Below, piece by piece: positions 55,537 through 64,000 of a stretch of DNA of 64,000 bases. The DNA is taken from NCBI GenBank assembly GCA_020832445.1, contig JAFIEO010000032.1:124001-188000 (forward strand), written 5' to 3'. The DNA comes from Paracoccaceae bacterium (GTDB taxonomy: Bacteria > Pseudomonadota > Alphaproteobacteria > Rhodobacterales > Rhodobacteraceae). Made by a program: the position numbers and the translations under genes. Below the pieces are notes generated by a model. The model saw nothing but the letters and a program-made list of their open reading frames with translations. It ran no database searches and was not told the origin of the DNA. Position 1 is the stretch's first letter. Each line of letters opens with the position of its first letter.

Positions 55537-56407
55537 GTTATTGACCCCGCGCCACGGCGGTCACGATGGATTGCGCGCGCGCCGGGTCGGAATATTTTCA
55601 GGGGGTGAAATGCCGCAGGCGTCCATACCGGCCATAAGTCTTGCCCAAGGCAGTCCGCGATTTGCGCTAATGCCCGTTCGTTTGATGATCTTGCGCCCCC
55701 CTTGTCTGGTTTCATCGTGTTGCGGCCAGCGGCACCGCCCGCAGATTGGCACGAATGCCTGTCATCCGTGGCAATAACCCTGCCAGACATATGGTTAATT
55801 CCACGCATCAGCCGCGCATCACGCATGCGTCCAATCTCCGGTACCTCTATAGCGAAAATAGCAAGGCAGCGGCTTGAAGAAAACGCGCATTTCGTTCCTG
55901 TCTGTTGGGCGATCAGACCTTGATCCGATGATACCCGCGGTTTTCGTACGGTTCCGCCCGCGCCCACGCCCACGCTCACGCTTGTGCGTGAACACCACCC
56001 ATGTTGGAACGGCATTTATGGTAAGTCCAGATCGATTATCCCGACCCTGACCCACCACCTCCCGCCCGGACAGCTATTGGGGGGCGCATATTTTGCTGTG
56101 ACAAAATTCCTTTCGCCCCGCTGGAATGATTGCAACACATGCCCCGAACATATTGTGCGGCTTGAAACCGTGGCGCAGATCCCAAACCACCCGTGCAATG
56201 AAATGCCGCGATGTAGGACGCTGCATGCGCAGGCAAGCAATCCGGTCCGGCGCATCCGCGCACGGTTGACTTGAACCTGTCGCGCCAGTTGCAATCCAAG
56301 GGAAAAATTCCTTGATCCACCCCCCAAAGGTAAATGATGGTGCGCGTCCGCACCCTCTTGGTGGTAGGGACGTCTGTGATGCGATGTCGCGGCGTTGCGT
56401 GCAATGT
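55537..56407. other. 871-base region without a supported gene
   Basis: No reading frame here resembles a known protein on either strand. Seen are a GC-skewed short repeat (CCCGCGCCCACGCCCACG) at about 55958-55975 running into a perfect hairpin TCACGC-TTGT-GCGTGA (55976-55991), and a CAAGG / CCTTG stem near 56297. The composition is less GC-biased than the neighbours. It may be a decayed gene, regulatory DNA or the trace of a past insertion. Confidence 0.4.
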
Positions 56408-58636
56408 TCAGGGCGTGGAAAGAAGGCCGTTGGCCAGACGTTCCCGCAACAGGCTGCTGTTCAGAACAGTGTTGCGCCCCGCGTCCAGCAAGCCCGTTGC
56501 CACACCAAATGCGTCAGTATCGGGTTGGGGTGTGCCTTGGGCAATTTCAATATCATCTTGCAGGCGCGTCTCTGCGAATTCCGGTTCCGCACTTGAAATC
56601 ACGGCTGAATCGTCAGGCATTGACGCAGATGGCATAGGTGCCGCGACATTGGCCGCCTCGGGTTGGGGCGAACTCTCCCTCAGTGGTTCTGCATCCGCCA
56701 GCAACGGCGCGGGCAGTTCATCTGTGATGGTCGCATCCCCCGCAATGGCTGCTGGTGGTTGGGTTAACAGGTCCGCCTGTTCGTCAAATCCTAACGACGA
56801 GAGTCGCGTTGCCAGCGCATTTTTTCCCTGTGTGGACAGCGGCAGCTGCCAGGGTGTGTGCTCGAATATCTGCTTGATAAACACTGTGTCATCGGCACGC
56901 GCGGCAAGATCCAGCAGCAGTTCTTCCCGCAGGCTCTCGTTCTCTGGGGCGGGCAGCCCTGCATCATTCATGCGCACAAGCGCCAGTGCATCGCCAATGC
57001 GTTCCGAGCGTGACAATCCGCGCGCAAGCAGTGTCGAAAGGGTGTGCCCCTCGTCTGAACCGCGAAGCGCGCGCAGCAGTGACTGGGCTTCATCCGCAAG
57101 CTCGGATGAGATGGGCTGCTGCAAATCTTGCTGTCGTTGCAGCAAGAAAGTCACCGACTCTATTGTCGGTTCAGACAGAAGGTCATGCTCCAGACTTTCT
57201 GCGTCTTTTCCGGACACCCGCGGCAGATCGAGCGTTGCCTGCGCCAGCCGAAGGGGGTCAGAACGTGTCTCCGAGATGCGATCAAGACTGTCCCGAATGC
57301 TATGTGCCTGTGATACGTGGCCCTGCGCTGCAAGGTGGCGGATGACATGTGGCCCAAGATGAAGTCGCAAATGTGCAGGCAGGGCCTGAAGCAATTGAAC
57401 CAGCTGGGCTACGGGAAAGTTGTCCGGTAGCGGGCCCGGAAGCGTGGCAAGTGCCTGCCAAAGCGGCGCTACCCCACCGCAAGCCCCTATGTCCAGCGGA
57501 GCAAGCCGATCTGGCAGCGGTTCAAGATCGACAAGATAGCTGATACTTTCAAGAATCATGTCTTCTGGCCGCGATGGCCTGATCAAAGACAGGATCTGGC
57601 GCGCCTCTGCCCCGAAGCCTAGATAAAGACTATGTTTCACAAGGCTGCGTGTTGCGTCAGGGTCAAGTGCGTCCATTTCGGTATACAGCGCCGCTGAAGC
57701 ATGTGGTGCAAGCAGCAAGGGCGCCTCTGCGCCCCATTGCGACGGGTCGATGCTGGCTGGGGTCGGGCACATTGAAAATATATCGTTTTGCAAGCTGCGC
57801 GGCGTGGTCCCGCGCGCGGCTGCCACGCTGTCTGTGATTGTCAGATGTCCTGAAGCATTGGTGCGCTGCCCGGTCGCGACGCGGCTTGGCCTTTCTTCCG
57901 TGACGGGCGTGTTTGGCAGGGGCGCGGGTTTGATATCATGATCAGGGGTTAACAGCCCCTGTCCAACAGCTTCGGATAATGCGCGCCCCAGGTCCTGCGT
58001 CATGCCTTCGAGTGACACAGCCGGTTGCGCGGGAACATTCTCGGGCAGATTCGCGACATCTTCTAGAGGTGCGCCGATGATTTGAGAAAGCAACAGTGAC
58101 CCGCGCTGCTGCGTTGCAACAGGCCGCCCGGTCAGCGCATTGGCAAGAGTTTGCCCTGCCGCCAAGACATGATCAGGCGTCTTGCCCGCGACATCAGACT
58201 GCACTGGTTGAGGCTGTATGGGCCGGGTCTGCGGGCGCGCGGTGTTGGCTGGGGGCCTCGCCTTCGGGGGTTCGATTTCTGTGATATCCATGACCAGATA
58301 CTGCGGCAGATCTTCGGATGCGCGAACAATGCAGTCACAGGCCAGCCGCAGTTCCAGACCCGTATCCGTTTGCTGAAGTGAAGCAAGGCGCGTTCTGGGA
58401 ATGCGCGCAAATGTCTGCGACAGGTCGAAATCAAGCGCAGGACCTGAAATACTTAGAATAGCCAAATGGCCGTCCTGTGTCAGGCGCCAATCATTTGCTT
58501 CGGGTAGTTGAATGACAAGGCGTGTGAAAACGGCATGTTCCCCCGCCCGCACGGGAAGCGTGGTGGTCTGCGCAACGGCTTTGAAACCGAGAACCGGCAT
58601 ACACAGTATCGCCAGAAAGATACCAGATTTCCACAT
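56408..58636 (-). CDS. Large periplasmic protein of the flagellar motor cluster, AMIN-like N-terminus
   Basis: 742 residues with signal peptide (about 1-22, FKAVA then QTTT). Residues about 30-120 form a beta-rich domain (FTRLVIQLPEANDW, LAILSISGPALDFDL, PQYLVMDI) resembling AMIN domains, which bind cell wall. A long helical, repeat-like region (about 300-620) and an acidic alanine/proline-rich tail follow. It starts two bases after motA ends, so it is in the motA operon, where motB often sits. It may help anchor or gate the stator, in the way MotC does in rhizobia; no direct similarity to MotC was established. Confidence 0.65.
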   Translation of the reverse strand: MWKSGIFLAILCMPVLGFKAVAQTTTLPVRAGEHAVFTRLVIQLPEANDWRLTQDGHLAILSISGPALDFDLSQTFARIPRTRLASLQQTDTGLELRLACDCIVRASEDLPQYLVMDITEIEPPKARPPANTARPQTRPIQPQPVQSDVAGKTPDHVLAAGQTLANALTGRPVATQQRGSLLLSQIIGAPLEDVANLPENVPAQPAVSLEGMTQDLGRALSEAVGQGLLTPDHDIKPAPLPNTPVTEERPSRVATGQRTNASGHLTITDSVAAARGTTPRSLQNDIFSMCPTPASIDPSQWGAEAPLLLAPHASAALYTEMDALDPDATRSLVKHSLYLGFGAEARQILSLIRPSRPEDMILESISYLVDLEPLPDRLAPLDIGACGGVAPLWQALATLPGPLPDNFPVAQLVQLLQALPAHLRLHLGPHVIRHLAAQGHVSQAHSIRDSLDRISETRSDPLRLAQATLDLPRVSGKDAESLEHDLLSEPTIESVTFLLQRQQDLQQPISSELADEAQSLLRALRGSDEGHTLSTLLARGLSRSERIGDALALVRMNDAGLPAPENESLREELLLDLAARADDTVFIKQIFEHTPWQLPLSTQGKNALATRLSSLGFDEQADLLTQPPAAIAGDATITDELPAPLLADAEPLRESSPQPEAANVAAPMPSASMPDDSAVISSAEPEFAETRLQDDIEIAQGTPQPDTDAFGVATGLLDAGRNTVLNSSLLRERLANGLLSTP

Positions 58637-58638
58637 GG

Positions 58639-59508
58639 TTACGCTACGTTCTTCTTGAGATCCCGCATCGCGGTTTCCAGTTCGCTGAAATCCGGGCGTT
58701 GGTGATGCGGTGTGTTTTGTCGCCCGACTTCAATGCAGATATTGGCAGGATGGGCGTGCAGATTGGCGATCAGCACTTCGCGGATCAGCTGGAAAAAATG
58801 ATCGTCCTCTTCGACAATGTCCCGCATGCGTCCCGCGATTGGCCCTACGAAACAATATGCCAGGAAAACACCCAGAAATGTGCCTGTCAGCGCCCCGCCG
58901 ATCATCTTGCCCAGAATTTCCGGCGGCTCGGCAATGGAGCCCATGGTTTTGATAATCCCCAGCACGGCTGCGACAATGCCAAGTGCGGGCAGGGCGTCTG
59001 CAACAATCTGCACCGCGTGGCTTGTATGCAGGGCATGATGTTTATGCGCTTCGAGCCGTTTATCGAGCACTTCTTCAACCTGGTGAGGGTCGTCATAATT
59101 CATGGATGCCGCGCGCAACGTGTCACAGATCAGGTCCACAACATCATGATCCGCCAGAATTTTAGGGTATTTCAGGAAGATGGCAGAGTCGTTGGGTGCC
59201 TCGATCTGTTCTTCGATTGCGACAGGATTCTGCCGTGACAGCCAGATCAGTTCGAACAGCAGGCACAAAAGATCGCGATAATCCTCTGCCAGCCATTTCG
59301 GTCCCTTGAAAACACGCGAAATGTCCCGCCCGGTGCTTTTTATTGTTGCGATGTTATTGCCCAGAATGAATGCCCCTGCGGCCGCACCACCAATCATTAC
59401 CATCTCGAACGGGAGCGCCTTCAGGATAATTCCCATCGTGCCGCCGGCGGCAAGATACCCGCCGAAGACCATGACGAAGACGATAACGATGCCAATAATT
59501 GCTATCAC
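58639..59508 (-). CDS. motA: Flagellar motor stator protein MotA
   Basis: Forms the proton channel and rotor-contacting part of the stator with MotB. 289 residues with four membrane segments (two near the N-terminus, two at about 200-245 in PALGIVAAVLGIIKTMG and GTFLGVFLAYCFVGPIA). The two conserved prolines are in those segments. The cytosolic loop has charged residues for FliG contact. MotB is not encoded in the visible cluster. Confidence 0.94.
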   Translation of the reverse strand: MIAIIGIVIVFVMVFGGYLAAGGTMGIILKALPFEMVMIGGAAAGAFILGNNIATIKSTGRDISRVFKGPKWLAEDYRDLLCLLFELIWLSRQNPVAIEEQIEAPNDSAIFLKYPKILADHDVVDLICDTLRAASMNYDDPHQVEEVLDKRLEAHKHHALHTSHAVQIVADALPALGIVAAVLGIIKTMGSIAEPPEILGKMIGGALTGTFLGVFLAYCFVGPIAGRMRDIVEEDDHFFQLIREVLIANLHAHPANICIEVGRQNTPHHQRPDFSELETAMRDLKKNVA

Positions 59509-59602
59509 AATAAGCCTCTGTCTAGTATGTGTGTGTGATCTGCTCCAAGTTATGATCTTGGCGCAGCTTCGTTAAGAAAGCGCTTCCGCGACTTGCAGAA
59601 AA

Positions 59603-60193
59603 TCAGTTCTGCGGTGCATTGGCGTTGCGCCCGGCAAGTACGGCACTGATTGCATAGGCGGTCATCGGATCGAGTGCGGCCATAACCGCGCCTGCAAAAT
59701 CCGGCCTCAGACGGGCGAAGAACCCGGCTGCAAACTGGACGTCCATCTGCCCGAAAAGTTCTGCGGCCTGCTGTGGTTTCATATGCTCATAAACGGCCGT
59801 CAGGCGCGCGACATCATCCTCTGCGGCCGATTCGGTCAGGGCCAGCGTTTGCAGCAGGCGTTCTTCTGCCAGTGCGAGTTGTTCGAGTTGCTGGCGAATA
59901 TCCGATTCCGCCTGCCGCAGGTCTTCGGCGCGCTGATCAAGGCGCTCTTCCATCTGCTGCAAACGTGCCTCTCTCGCACGAAGGCTTTGGAACAGATCGC
60001 CCGGATCGGGTGGTGCAGCCTCCTGTGTGGCGGTGGCTTGGACCGGCGGGGTGGCGTTTTCTGCGGCGATGACTTCCGCGACACCAAGGCCAATGCGGGA
60101 CAGGCCCGCGAAAAAGAACAGCCCCGTCAACACCATCAACGCAGAGGATGCACCGGCTTTGGGGGCGGTATTGCGTGTGACCGGTTTTTTCAT
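59603..60193 (-). CDS. MotE-like flagellar protein (coiled coil plus MgtE-N-like domain)
   Basis: 196 residues. One N-terminal membrane helix (about 18-40) and a linker are followed by a coiled coil with arginine/glutamate heptads (LRAREARLQQMEERLDQRA, onward). A C-terminal MgtE-N-like domain holds YEHMKPQQAAELFGQMD and AALDPMTAYAISAVLAGR. In Sinorhizobium MotE is a periplasmic chaperone of MotC. The start overlaps the end of the DUF6468-like gene by four bases. Confidence 0.75.
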   Translation of the reverse strand: MKKPVTRNTAPKAGASSALMVLTGLFFFAGLSRIGLGVAEVIAAENATPPVQATATQEAAPPDPGDLFQSLRAREARLQQMEERLDQRAEDLRQAESDIRQQLEQLALAEERLLQTLALTESAAEDDVARLTAVYEHMKPQQAAELFGQMDVQFAAGFFARLRPDFAGAVMAALDPMTAYAISAVLAGRNANAPQN

Positions 60194-60609
60194 GAGCGAC
60201 GACCTGCGGCTTCACGCTGCCGCAAAACACGCGGCTTCTTGACCTTGTCGCGAAGAAGCGGGGCAAAGTCGGCGTCTTCGTCATCATCTGGATTATTGTC
60301 TGCGGATGTCGCAGGGCGACTGGTGCGCGAACGCGGGCTTGCGGCGGCAAGCAACAGCTCAAGGTTTCGGGTCGCGGTTTCGGCGCGGGCAATTGTCAGA
60401 TTCAGACCGGATTCTGCCTTGGTGCTGGAGTGTGAGGCTGCATTCAGCGCCTGTGTCAACGCGTCCACCTGCTGGGACAAAATCGCGATTGCCGAACCCA
60501 CATCCCCATCCAGCCGCGTCAGCGCGCGCAGCCTGCGCGACAAAAGCATGCAATAGGCGGCTGCGAGAAAGGCCCCAAGCGCAACAGCGATATCTATCAG
60601 AATTGCCAT
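60190..60609 (-). CDS. DUF6468-like membrane protein of alphaproteobacterial flagellar clusters
   Basis: 139 residues. A membrane helix (about 3-24, LIDIAVALGAFLAAAYCMLL) is followed by LSRRLRALTRLDGDVGSAI, a heptad-like helical stretch up to about 90, and a basic, disordered C-terminus. The gene between fliL and motE in many alphaproteobacteria has this layout. The start at 60609 gives a clean N-terminus; an upstream frame overlaps fliL. Function unknown, presumably motor assembly. Confidence 0.6.
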   Translation of the reverse strand: MAILIDIAVALGAFLAAAYCMLLSRRLRALTRLDGDVGSAIAILSQQVDALTQALNAASHSSTKAESGLNLTIARAETATRNLELLLAAASPRSRTSRPATSADNNPDDDEDADFAPLLRDKVKKPRVLRQREAAGRRS

Positions 60610-60619
60610 AAGAAACCCC

Positions 60620-61105
60620 TTAGCTAAGTACAAATTCAGTGATCAGGAAATCGCGAATATGCCCTTGGCCTGCGACGGTTTGCAGCCGCCGCAGGATCTG
60701 GGCGCGTAGCCGGATCAATGAGGCCGGTTCGGCCAGATCGCGCGGATCAACCGCGCGCAAATACATGTTGATGACATCGATGAACCGGGGTTGCAGGCGC
60801 TCAATCTCTGCGCGCGAGCCGGCCTCCACTTCTATTTGGCCCGCGAACTGCAAATGTCGCGATGTTGACCCCGGTGCCAGGCTTATGGTGATTCGTTCAA
60901 TCGGGATGAATGCGAAATCCTGCGCGATGGCGGCAGGCTTTGTGCCTTGCGCCGATGGGGCAAGAATCATGCCTGAATAGACTGCGAAAAATCCACCACC
61001 CCCCAGTAATAATGCGCCAATCAGGCCAATAATGATTGGCCCCATCCGTGATTTCTTGGGCGGTTCTGCTCCATCACTGGCAAGTGTGTCTGTGGTTGCG
61101 GTCAT
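60620..61105 (-). CDS. fliL: Flagellar basal body-associated protein FliL
   Basis: 161 residues. The cytosolic N-terminus is followed by a membrane helix (about 23-45, MGPIIIGLIGALLLGGGGFF) and a stomatin-like periplasmic domain. FIDVINMYLRAVDPRDL and the end GHIRDFLITEFVLS are the FliL hallmarks. FliL rings surround stators and raise torque. The start at 61105 (MTATTDTLA) is used. It is divergent from fliF. Confidence 0.88.
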   Translation of the reverse strand: MTATTDTLASDGAEPPKKSRMGPIIIGLIGALLLGGGGFFAVYSGMILAPSAQGTKPAAIAQDFAFIPIERITISLAPGSTSRHLQFAGQIEVEAGSRAEIERLQPRFIDVINMYLRAVDPRDLAEPASLIRLRAQILRRLQTVAGQGHIRDFLITEFVLS

Positions 61106-61152
61106 CTGCGGTTTCCCGAAAAGCGAATTTTCTTTGGTATGCCACAAGGTCA

Positions 61153-61167
61153 CTAACCGATTGTTAA
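61153..61167. promoter_or_regulatory. CtrA-like binding site between fliL and fliF
   Basis: CTAA-CCGATTG-TTAA is one base off the CtrA full site TTAA-N7-TTAA. It lies in the 121-base divergent region between fliL and fliF. CtrA controls flagellar genes in many Rhodobacterales, so the site is in a sensible place. A half-site (GTTAAG) lies before motA near 59571. Confidence 0.5.
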
Positions 61168-61226
61168 GCGAGAGCGGCGAGACTGCGATCAGGTCAAGGG
61201 CAGAAGCCCGCACAAGGAGATTCGCA

Positions 61227-62834
61227 GTGCAGAAGATTCAGTCGCTCTGGTCCGCACTGGACACGACGAAACGCGTCATGATTATCGGGGCTTCCGTTTT
61301 GATGTTCGCGGCCATCATGGGGTTGGCACGGCTTGCATCCAGCCCCGGAATGTCACTGCTGTATGCGGGACTGGAAGATGCGGCATCCGGGGAAGTGATC
61401 CAGATGCTCGATACCCGTGGCATTCGTTACGATGTGCGCGGGGATGCGATATTTGTGCCCTCGGCGCAGCGTGACGAAACGCGGCTGATGCTGGCGGCCG
61501 CAGGTTTGCCCGCCAATTCCCATTCCGGCTATGAATTGCTGGATTCGCTCTCCGGCTTTGGCACCACATCCCAGATGTTTGATGCCGCTTATTGGCGCGC
61601 GCGCGAAGGGGAACTGGCGCGCACCATATCGGCAAGTCCGCATATTCGCTCGGCGCGCGTGCATATTTCGCAAGGCGCGAATTCCGCGTTTCGGCGTGAA
61701 ATCGCACCCAGCGCGTCGGTTACCGTGACCACCACCTCTGGTATGCTCAACCCTGCACAGGCGCGCGCGATCCGCTTTCTGGTGGCTTCGGCCATTGCCG
61801 GTATGCAGCCAGAGGATGTGTCGGTGATCGATGGTGCGGGCGGTCTGGTCTATGGTCCGGAAACCGAATCGCTGGCGAATGGCAGCGCTAGTGACCGTGA
61901 AGCCGACATGCGCCGCAGGGTGGAGCGCCTGTTGGAAGCCCATGTCGGTTATGGCCGGGCTGTGGTCGAGTTGAGCGTCGAGACGGTGACCGACCGCGAG
62001 ACGATTCAGGAGCGACGCGTTGATCCTGACACGCGTGTCGCAATCAGCACCGATACCGAGGAAAGCGAAATAAACAGCACCGATTCGCGCGGGCAGGGCG
62101 TGACCGTTGCAAGCAATCTGCCCGACGGGGACGCGGCCGGGGCCGATGGCAGCGCGCAAAACCGCGAAAGCCAGACCCGTCAGCGCACCAATTTCGATGT
62201 GTCTGAAACCCGCCGCGAAATCGAGCGTGTTCCGGGCGCGATCCGGCGGCTGACCGTCGCGGTCCTGATTGACGGGATTACTGAAACAGATGCGGATGGT
62301 GTTGCGACATGGCGACCGCGCAATGCGGACGAACTGGAGGGCCTGCACGAACTTGTGGCCTCTGCGGTGGGGTATGACGAGGCGCGCGGCGACGTCATAA
62401 CCCTGCGCTCGCTTGCATTCGAGCCTGTGGCCGCGCTGGGAACCGAGGCAAGCTCGGGTGTGTTTTCAGCGTCGAATCTGGACATCATGACATTGCTGAA
62501 ATGGGTGTTTGCCCTGATTGCGCTGGTGGTTCTGGCCATCTTTGTGCTGCGCCCGATTCTGCGGGCCGCCACGCAACCCTCCAATGCGCAGGGTCTTGCA
62601 GGTTTTGACAACGATGCGCCCCCCGCGCTGATGGGGGGCGGGGCCGGATTTCCGGAAATGAATACCCCGCTGGCCCTGGATTTTCCCGCAATGGGAGGAG
62701 GGGGCGAGGGGTATGGCGGGTCGGACGACCCTGTCGCGCGATTGCGTGAACTGATTGCAGAACGCCAGCAGGAATCCGTCGAAGTGTTGCGCCACTGGAT
62801 GGATGACACAAGCAACTCCGCGAAGGGGAACTAG
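61227..62834 (+). CDS. fliF: Flagellar MS-ring protein FliF
   Basis: 535 residues forming the membrane ring at the base of the flagellum. Starts GTG (QKIQSLWSALDTTKR) at 61227 after AAGGAGA; the frame extends to 61032 but that part overlaps fliL. The N-terminal membrane helix is at about 17-38. YxxL-type ring-building motifs are in SLLYAGLEDAASGEVIQMLD and ELARTISASPHIRSARVHIS. A second membrane helix (about 425-447) precedes the C-terminal FliG-binding end (LRELIAERQQESVEVLRHWM). Confidence 0.92.
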   Translation: MQKIQSLWSALDTTKRVMIIGASVLMFAAIMGLARLASSPGMSLLYAGLEDAASGEVIQMLDTRGIRYDVRGDAIFVPSAQRDETRLMLAAAGLPANSHSGYELLDSLSGFGTTSQMFDAAYWRAREGELARTISASPHIRSARVHISQGANSAFRREIAPSASVTVTTTSGMLNPAQARAIRFLVASAIAGMQPEDVSVIDGAGGLVYGPETESLANGSASDREADMRRRVERLLEAHVGYGRAVVELSVETVTDRETIQERRVDPDTRVAISTDTEESEINSTDSRGQGVTVASNLPDGDAAGADGSAQNRESQTRQRTNFDVSETRREIERVPGAIRRLTVAVLIDGITETDADGVATWRPRNADELEGLHELVASAVGYDEARGDVITLRSLAFEPVAALGTEASSGVFSASNLDIMTLLKWVFALIALVVLAIFVLRPILRAATQPSNAQGLAGFDNDAPPALMGGGAGFPEMNTPLALDFPAMGGGGEGYGGSDDPVARLRELIAERQQESVEVLRHWMDDTSNSAKGN

Positions 62835-63425
62835 ATGCGAAAGGCGATGCTGAAGCTGGAGGTGTTTGAAACCGCCGCACCGGATGACCCCCCCTTGCTG
62901 GATGCGGAGGCGGCAGAAACCCTGCGGGCAGACGCCTATGCGCAGGGCTATGGTGCTGGCTGGAATGATGCCTTGCAGCAAATGCGCGATGAAGATGCGC
63001 TTCGTGAAAGCGCCGCACTGGAAGCGCTGCAGGCAATCAGTTTTACCTATAATGAGGCGCATGGCGCGCTGGAAACATCGTTTCTGTCGCTGACACGGTC
63101 CTTGCTGGAGATGGTAGTTCCGGAAGTTCTGCGCCTTTCCTTGTCCGAGCTTGTTCTGGAAAACCTGCACCATGCGGCCGCCAGAGAGACGCGTCTGCCG
63201 CTGCGGCTATATTGTGCGCCGCAGGCACGCGCAGCACTGGAGCGCGTGACATCTGCGGTCCCGGGTCTGGAGATCCAGCTTCTGGACGAGCCGAGCTATA
63301 GCGAAGCGCAAGTGTCGTTGCGCGTTGAAGATCAACAGAGAAACATCGATCTGGATGCTGTTCTTGCGCAGCTTCATGCAGCCTTCGCGCACCAGATCGC
63401 GCTCAAGGACAGAAAAGAGGCCTGA
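62835..63425 (+). CDS. fliH: FliH-like flagellar export regulator
   Basis: 196 residues with the FliH layout: an acidic N-terminal part, a glycine-containing helix (YAQGYGAGWNDALQQM) and a C-terminal FliH/V-ATPase E-like domain (VPEVLRLSLSELVLENLHHAA onward). It binds the FliI ATPase. Similarity is mostly by layout and neighbours, so the call is less certain than fliF or fliN. It starts directly at the fliF stop. Confidence 0.7.
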   Translation: MRKAMLKLEVFETAAPDDPPLLDAEAAETLRADAYAQGYGAGWNDALQQMRDEDALRESAALEALQAISFTYNEAHGALETSFLSLTRSLLEMVVPEVLRLSLSELVLENLHHAAARETRLPLRLYCAPQARAALERVTSAVPGLEIQLLDEPSYSEAQVSLRVEDQQRNIDLDAVLAQLHAAFAHQIALKDRKEA

Positions 63426-63427
63426 CA

Positions 63428-63700
63428 ATGGAAGAACGTGACCTGAACACTGCGATACTGGAACAGGTGCCGGTTGAAATTGCCGTATCGGTGGGGCGCG
63501 CGCGACCCATGGTGCGTGAGTTGATGCGGCTGGGGCGGGAGTCGGTTTTGCCGCTGGACCGGCGCATTGACGACCCGGTAGAGTTGTTTATCGGCGACAA
63601 GCTAATCGCCCGCGGTGTGCTGGAGGAGATGGAGGGCGAGAATGCGGGGTTTCTGGGGGTGCGCCTGACAGAAATCATCGACCTGAAAGCGGCGCTGTAG
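63428..63700 (+). CDS. fliN: Flagellar motor switch protein FliN
   Basis: 90 residues, a single SpoA domain: [20 protein letters not shown] near the start, then [21 protein letters not shown] and [11 protein letters not shown]. FliN forms the C-ring bottom with FliM. It starts three bases after the fliH stop. FliM and FliG are not in the window. Confidence 0.92.
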   Translation: MEERDLNTAILEQVPVEIAVSVGRARPMVRELMRLGRESVLPLDRRIDDPVELFIGDKLIARGVLEEMEGENAGFLGVRLTEIIDLKAAL

Positions 63701-63704
63701 TACC

Positions 63705-64000
63705 ATGGTAAACAGGTTTGCTATTGTATCCGCCATTGTCGCGGCGGGGTTTGTACTGTCGGGCACAAGTGCCTTCGCACAAGAGGTGACGTTCAGCTTC
63801 GGCGACGATGGATCGCTGGCGGTGCGCAGTGTCCAGCTGATCGTCGTTCTGACGCTGCTTAGTCTGGTGCCCGGCATTCTGGTGATGGTCACCTGTTTTC
63901 CATTCATTGTGACGGTTCTGGCAATTTTGCGTCAGGCGCTGGGCCTGATGCAATCGCCGCCCAATATGCTGATCGTATCGCTTGCGTTGTTTCTGACCTA
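63705..64000 (+). CDS. fliP: Flagellar type III export protein FliP (3' truncated by window edge)
   Basis: The first 98 codons are visible. A signal peptide (about 1-25, GTSAFA) is followed by [17 protein letters not shown] and [15 protein letters not shown], the FliP signature helix with the usual glutamine/proline pair. It forms the export gate with FliQ and FliR. The start lies four bases after the fliN stop. Confidence 0.9.
   Translation, partial: MVNRFAIVSAIVAAGFVLSGTSAFAQEVTFSFGDDGSLAVRSVQLIVVLTLLSLVPGILVMVTCFPFIVTVLAILRQALGLMQSPPNMLIVSLALFLT

Noticed and set aside
1-64000. tRNA, rRNA, CRISPR, prophage, transposase or defence island
   Set aside because: No tRNA T-loop pattern in a cloverleaf context, no spaced direct repeats, and no integrase, transposase or restriction-methylation pair was seen. 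The HNH gene stands alone.

Overview
The window looks like a chromosomal stretch from an alphaproteobacterium of the order Rhodobacterales (Rhodobacteraceae/Paracoccaceae). Four things point there: the dusB(nifR3)-ntrB-ntrC-ntrY-ntrX-trkA-trkH-hfq-hflX block; an NtrC without the sigma-54-contacting GAFTGA loop; a fused IspDF and a recA-alaS pair; and a flagellar cluster of the CtrA-dependent Rhodobacterales type. Base composition is GC-rich and even. I see no tRNA or rRNA gene, CRISPR array, prophage or intact transposase. Species cannot be told from this sequence.

Layout. 1-2.5 kb: end of yicC, gmk, a small membrane protein and 5-formyl-THF cyclo-ligase. 2.8-8.9 kb, mostly minus strand: an AI-2E family permease, two c-type cytochromes, hpt, a coq10-like gene (plus), and the cinA-pgpA-ispDF block. 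9-21.3 kb, plus strand: dusB-ntrBC, ntrYX, trkA, trkH, hfq, hflX (nitrogen control, K+ uptake, RNA chaperone and ribosome-associated GTPase). 21.5-25.2 kb: a diguanylate cyclase and tatABC with a DUF815 ATPase. 25.5-31.7 kb: an oxidoreductase, argS, a SPOR-domain protein, nagZ and a LysR regulator. 32-36.6 kb: a DsrE-like secreted protein, a YejA-type binding protein, a probable small RNA gene, bdhA and a patatin-like hydrolase. 37-43 kb: DUF502, an aldehyde-dehydrogenase-like remnant, DUF1127, SOS-controlled recA, alaS and DUF1330. 43-51.4 kb: truA, an SDR protein, a DMT transporter, ppk2, edd, an M48 protease, a ZIP transporter and an HNH nuclease. 51.4-55.5 kb: a sulP gene interrupted by a stop codon, a tandem Usp protein, a Hen1-type RNA methyltransferase and a second methyltransferase. 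56.4-64 kb: flagellar genes, with fliL, a DUF6468-like gene, motE, motA and a large periplasmic protein on minus, and fliF-fliH-fliN-fliP on plus.

Several regulatory sites can be read directly. They are a LexA box before recA, an FNR box before ppk2, an Irr-type iron control element before the ZIP gene, a LacI-family-like operator in the edd promoter spacer, a PhaR-like site before bdhA, and CtrA-like half-sites between fliL and fliF. Together they suggest a metabolically versatile bacterium with polyhydroxybutyrate turnover, the Entner-Doudoroff pathway, oxygen-responsive polyphosphate metabolism and cell-cycle-linked motility.

The least ordinary elements are these: an orphan small RNA cassette (promoter, 5' hairpin, strong terminator) at 34.45-34.56 kb; the sulP gene with a TAA at codon 32 and an otherwise full reading frame; a stand-alone Hen1-like 3'-terminal RNA methyltransferase with no Pnkp partner in view; and two dispersed repeat families (179 bp without indels in inverted copies, and about 105 bp palindromic) that have no transposase.
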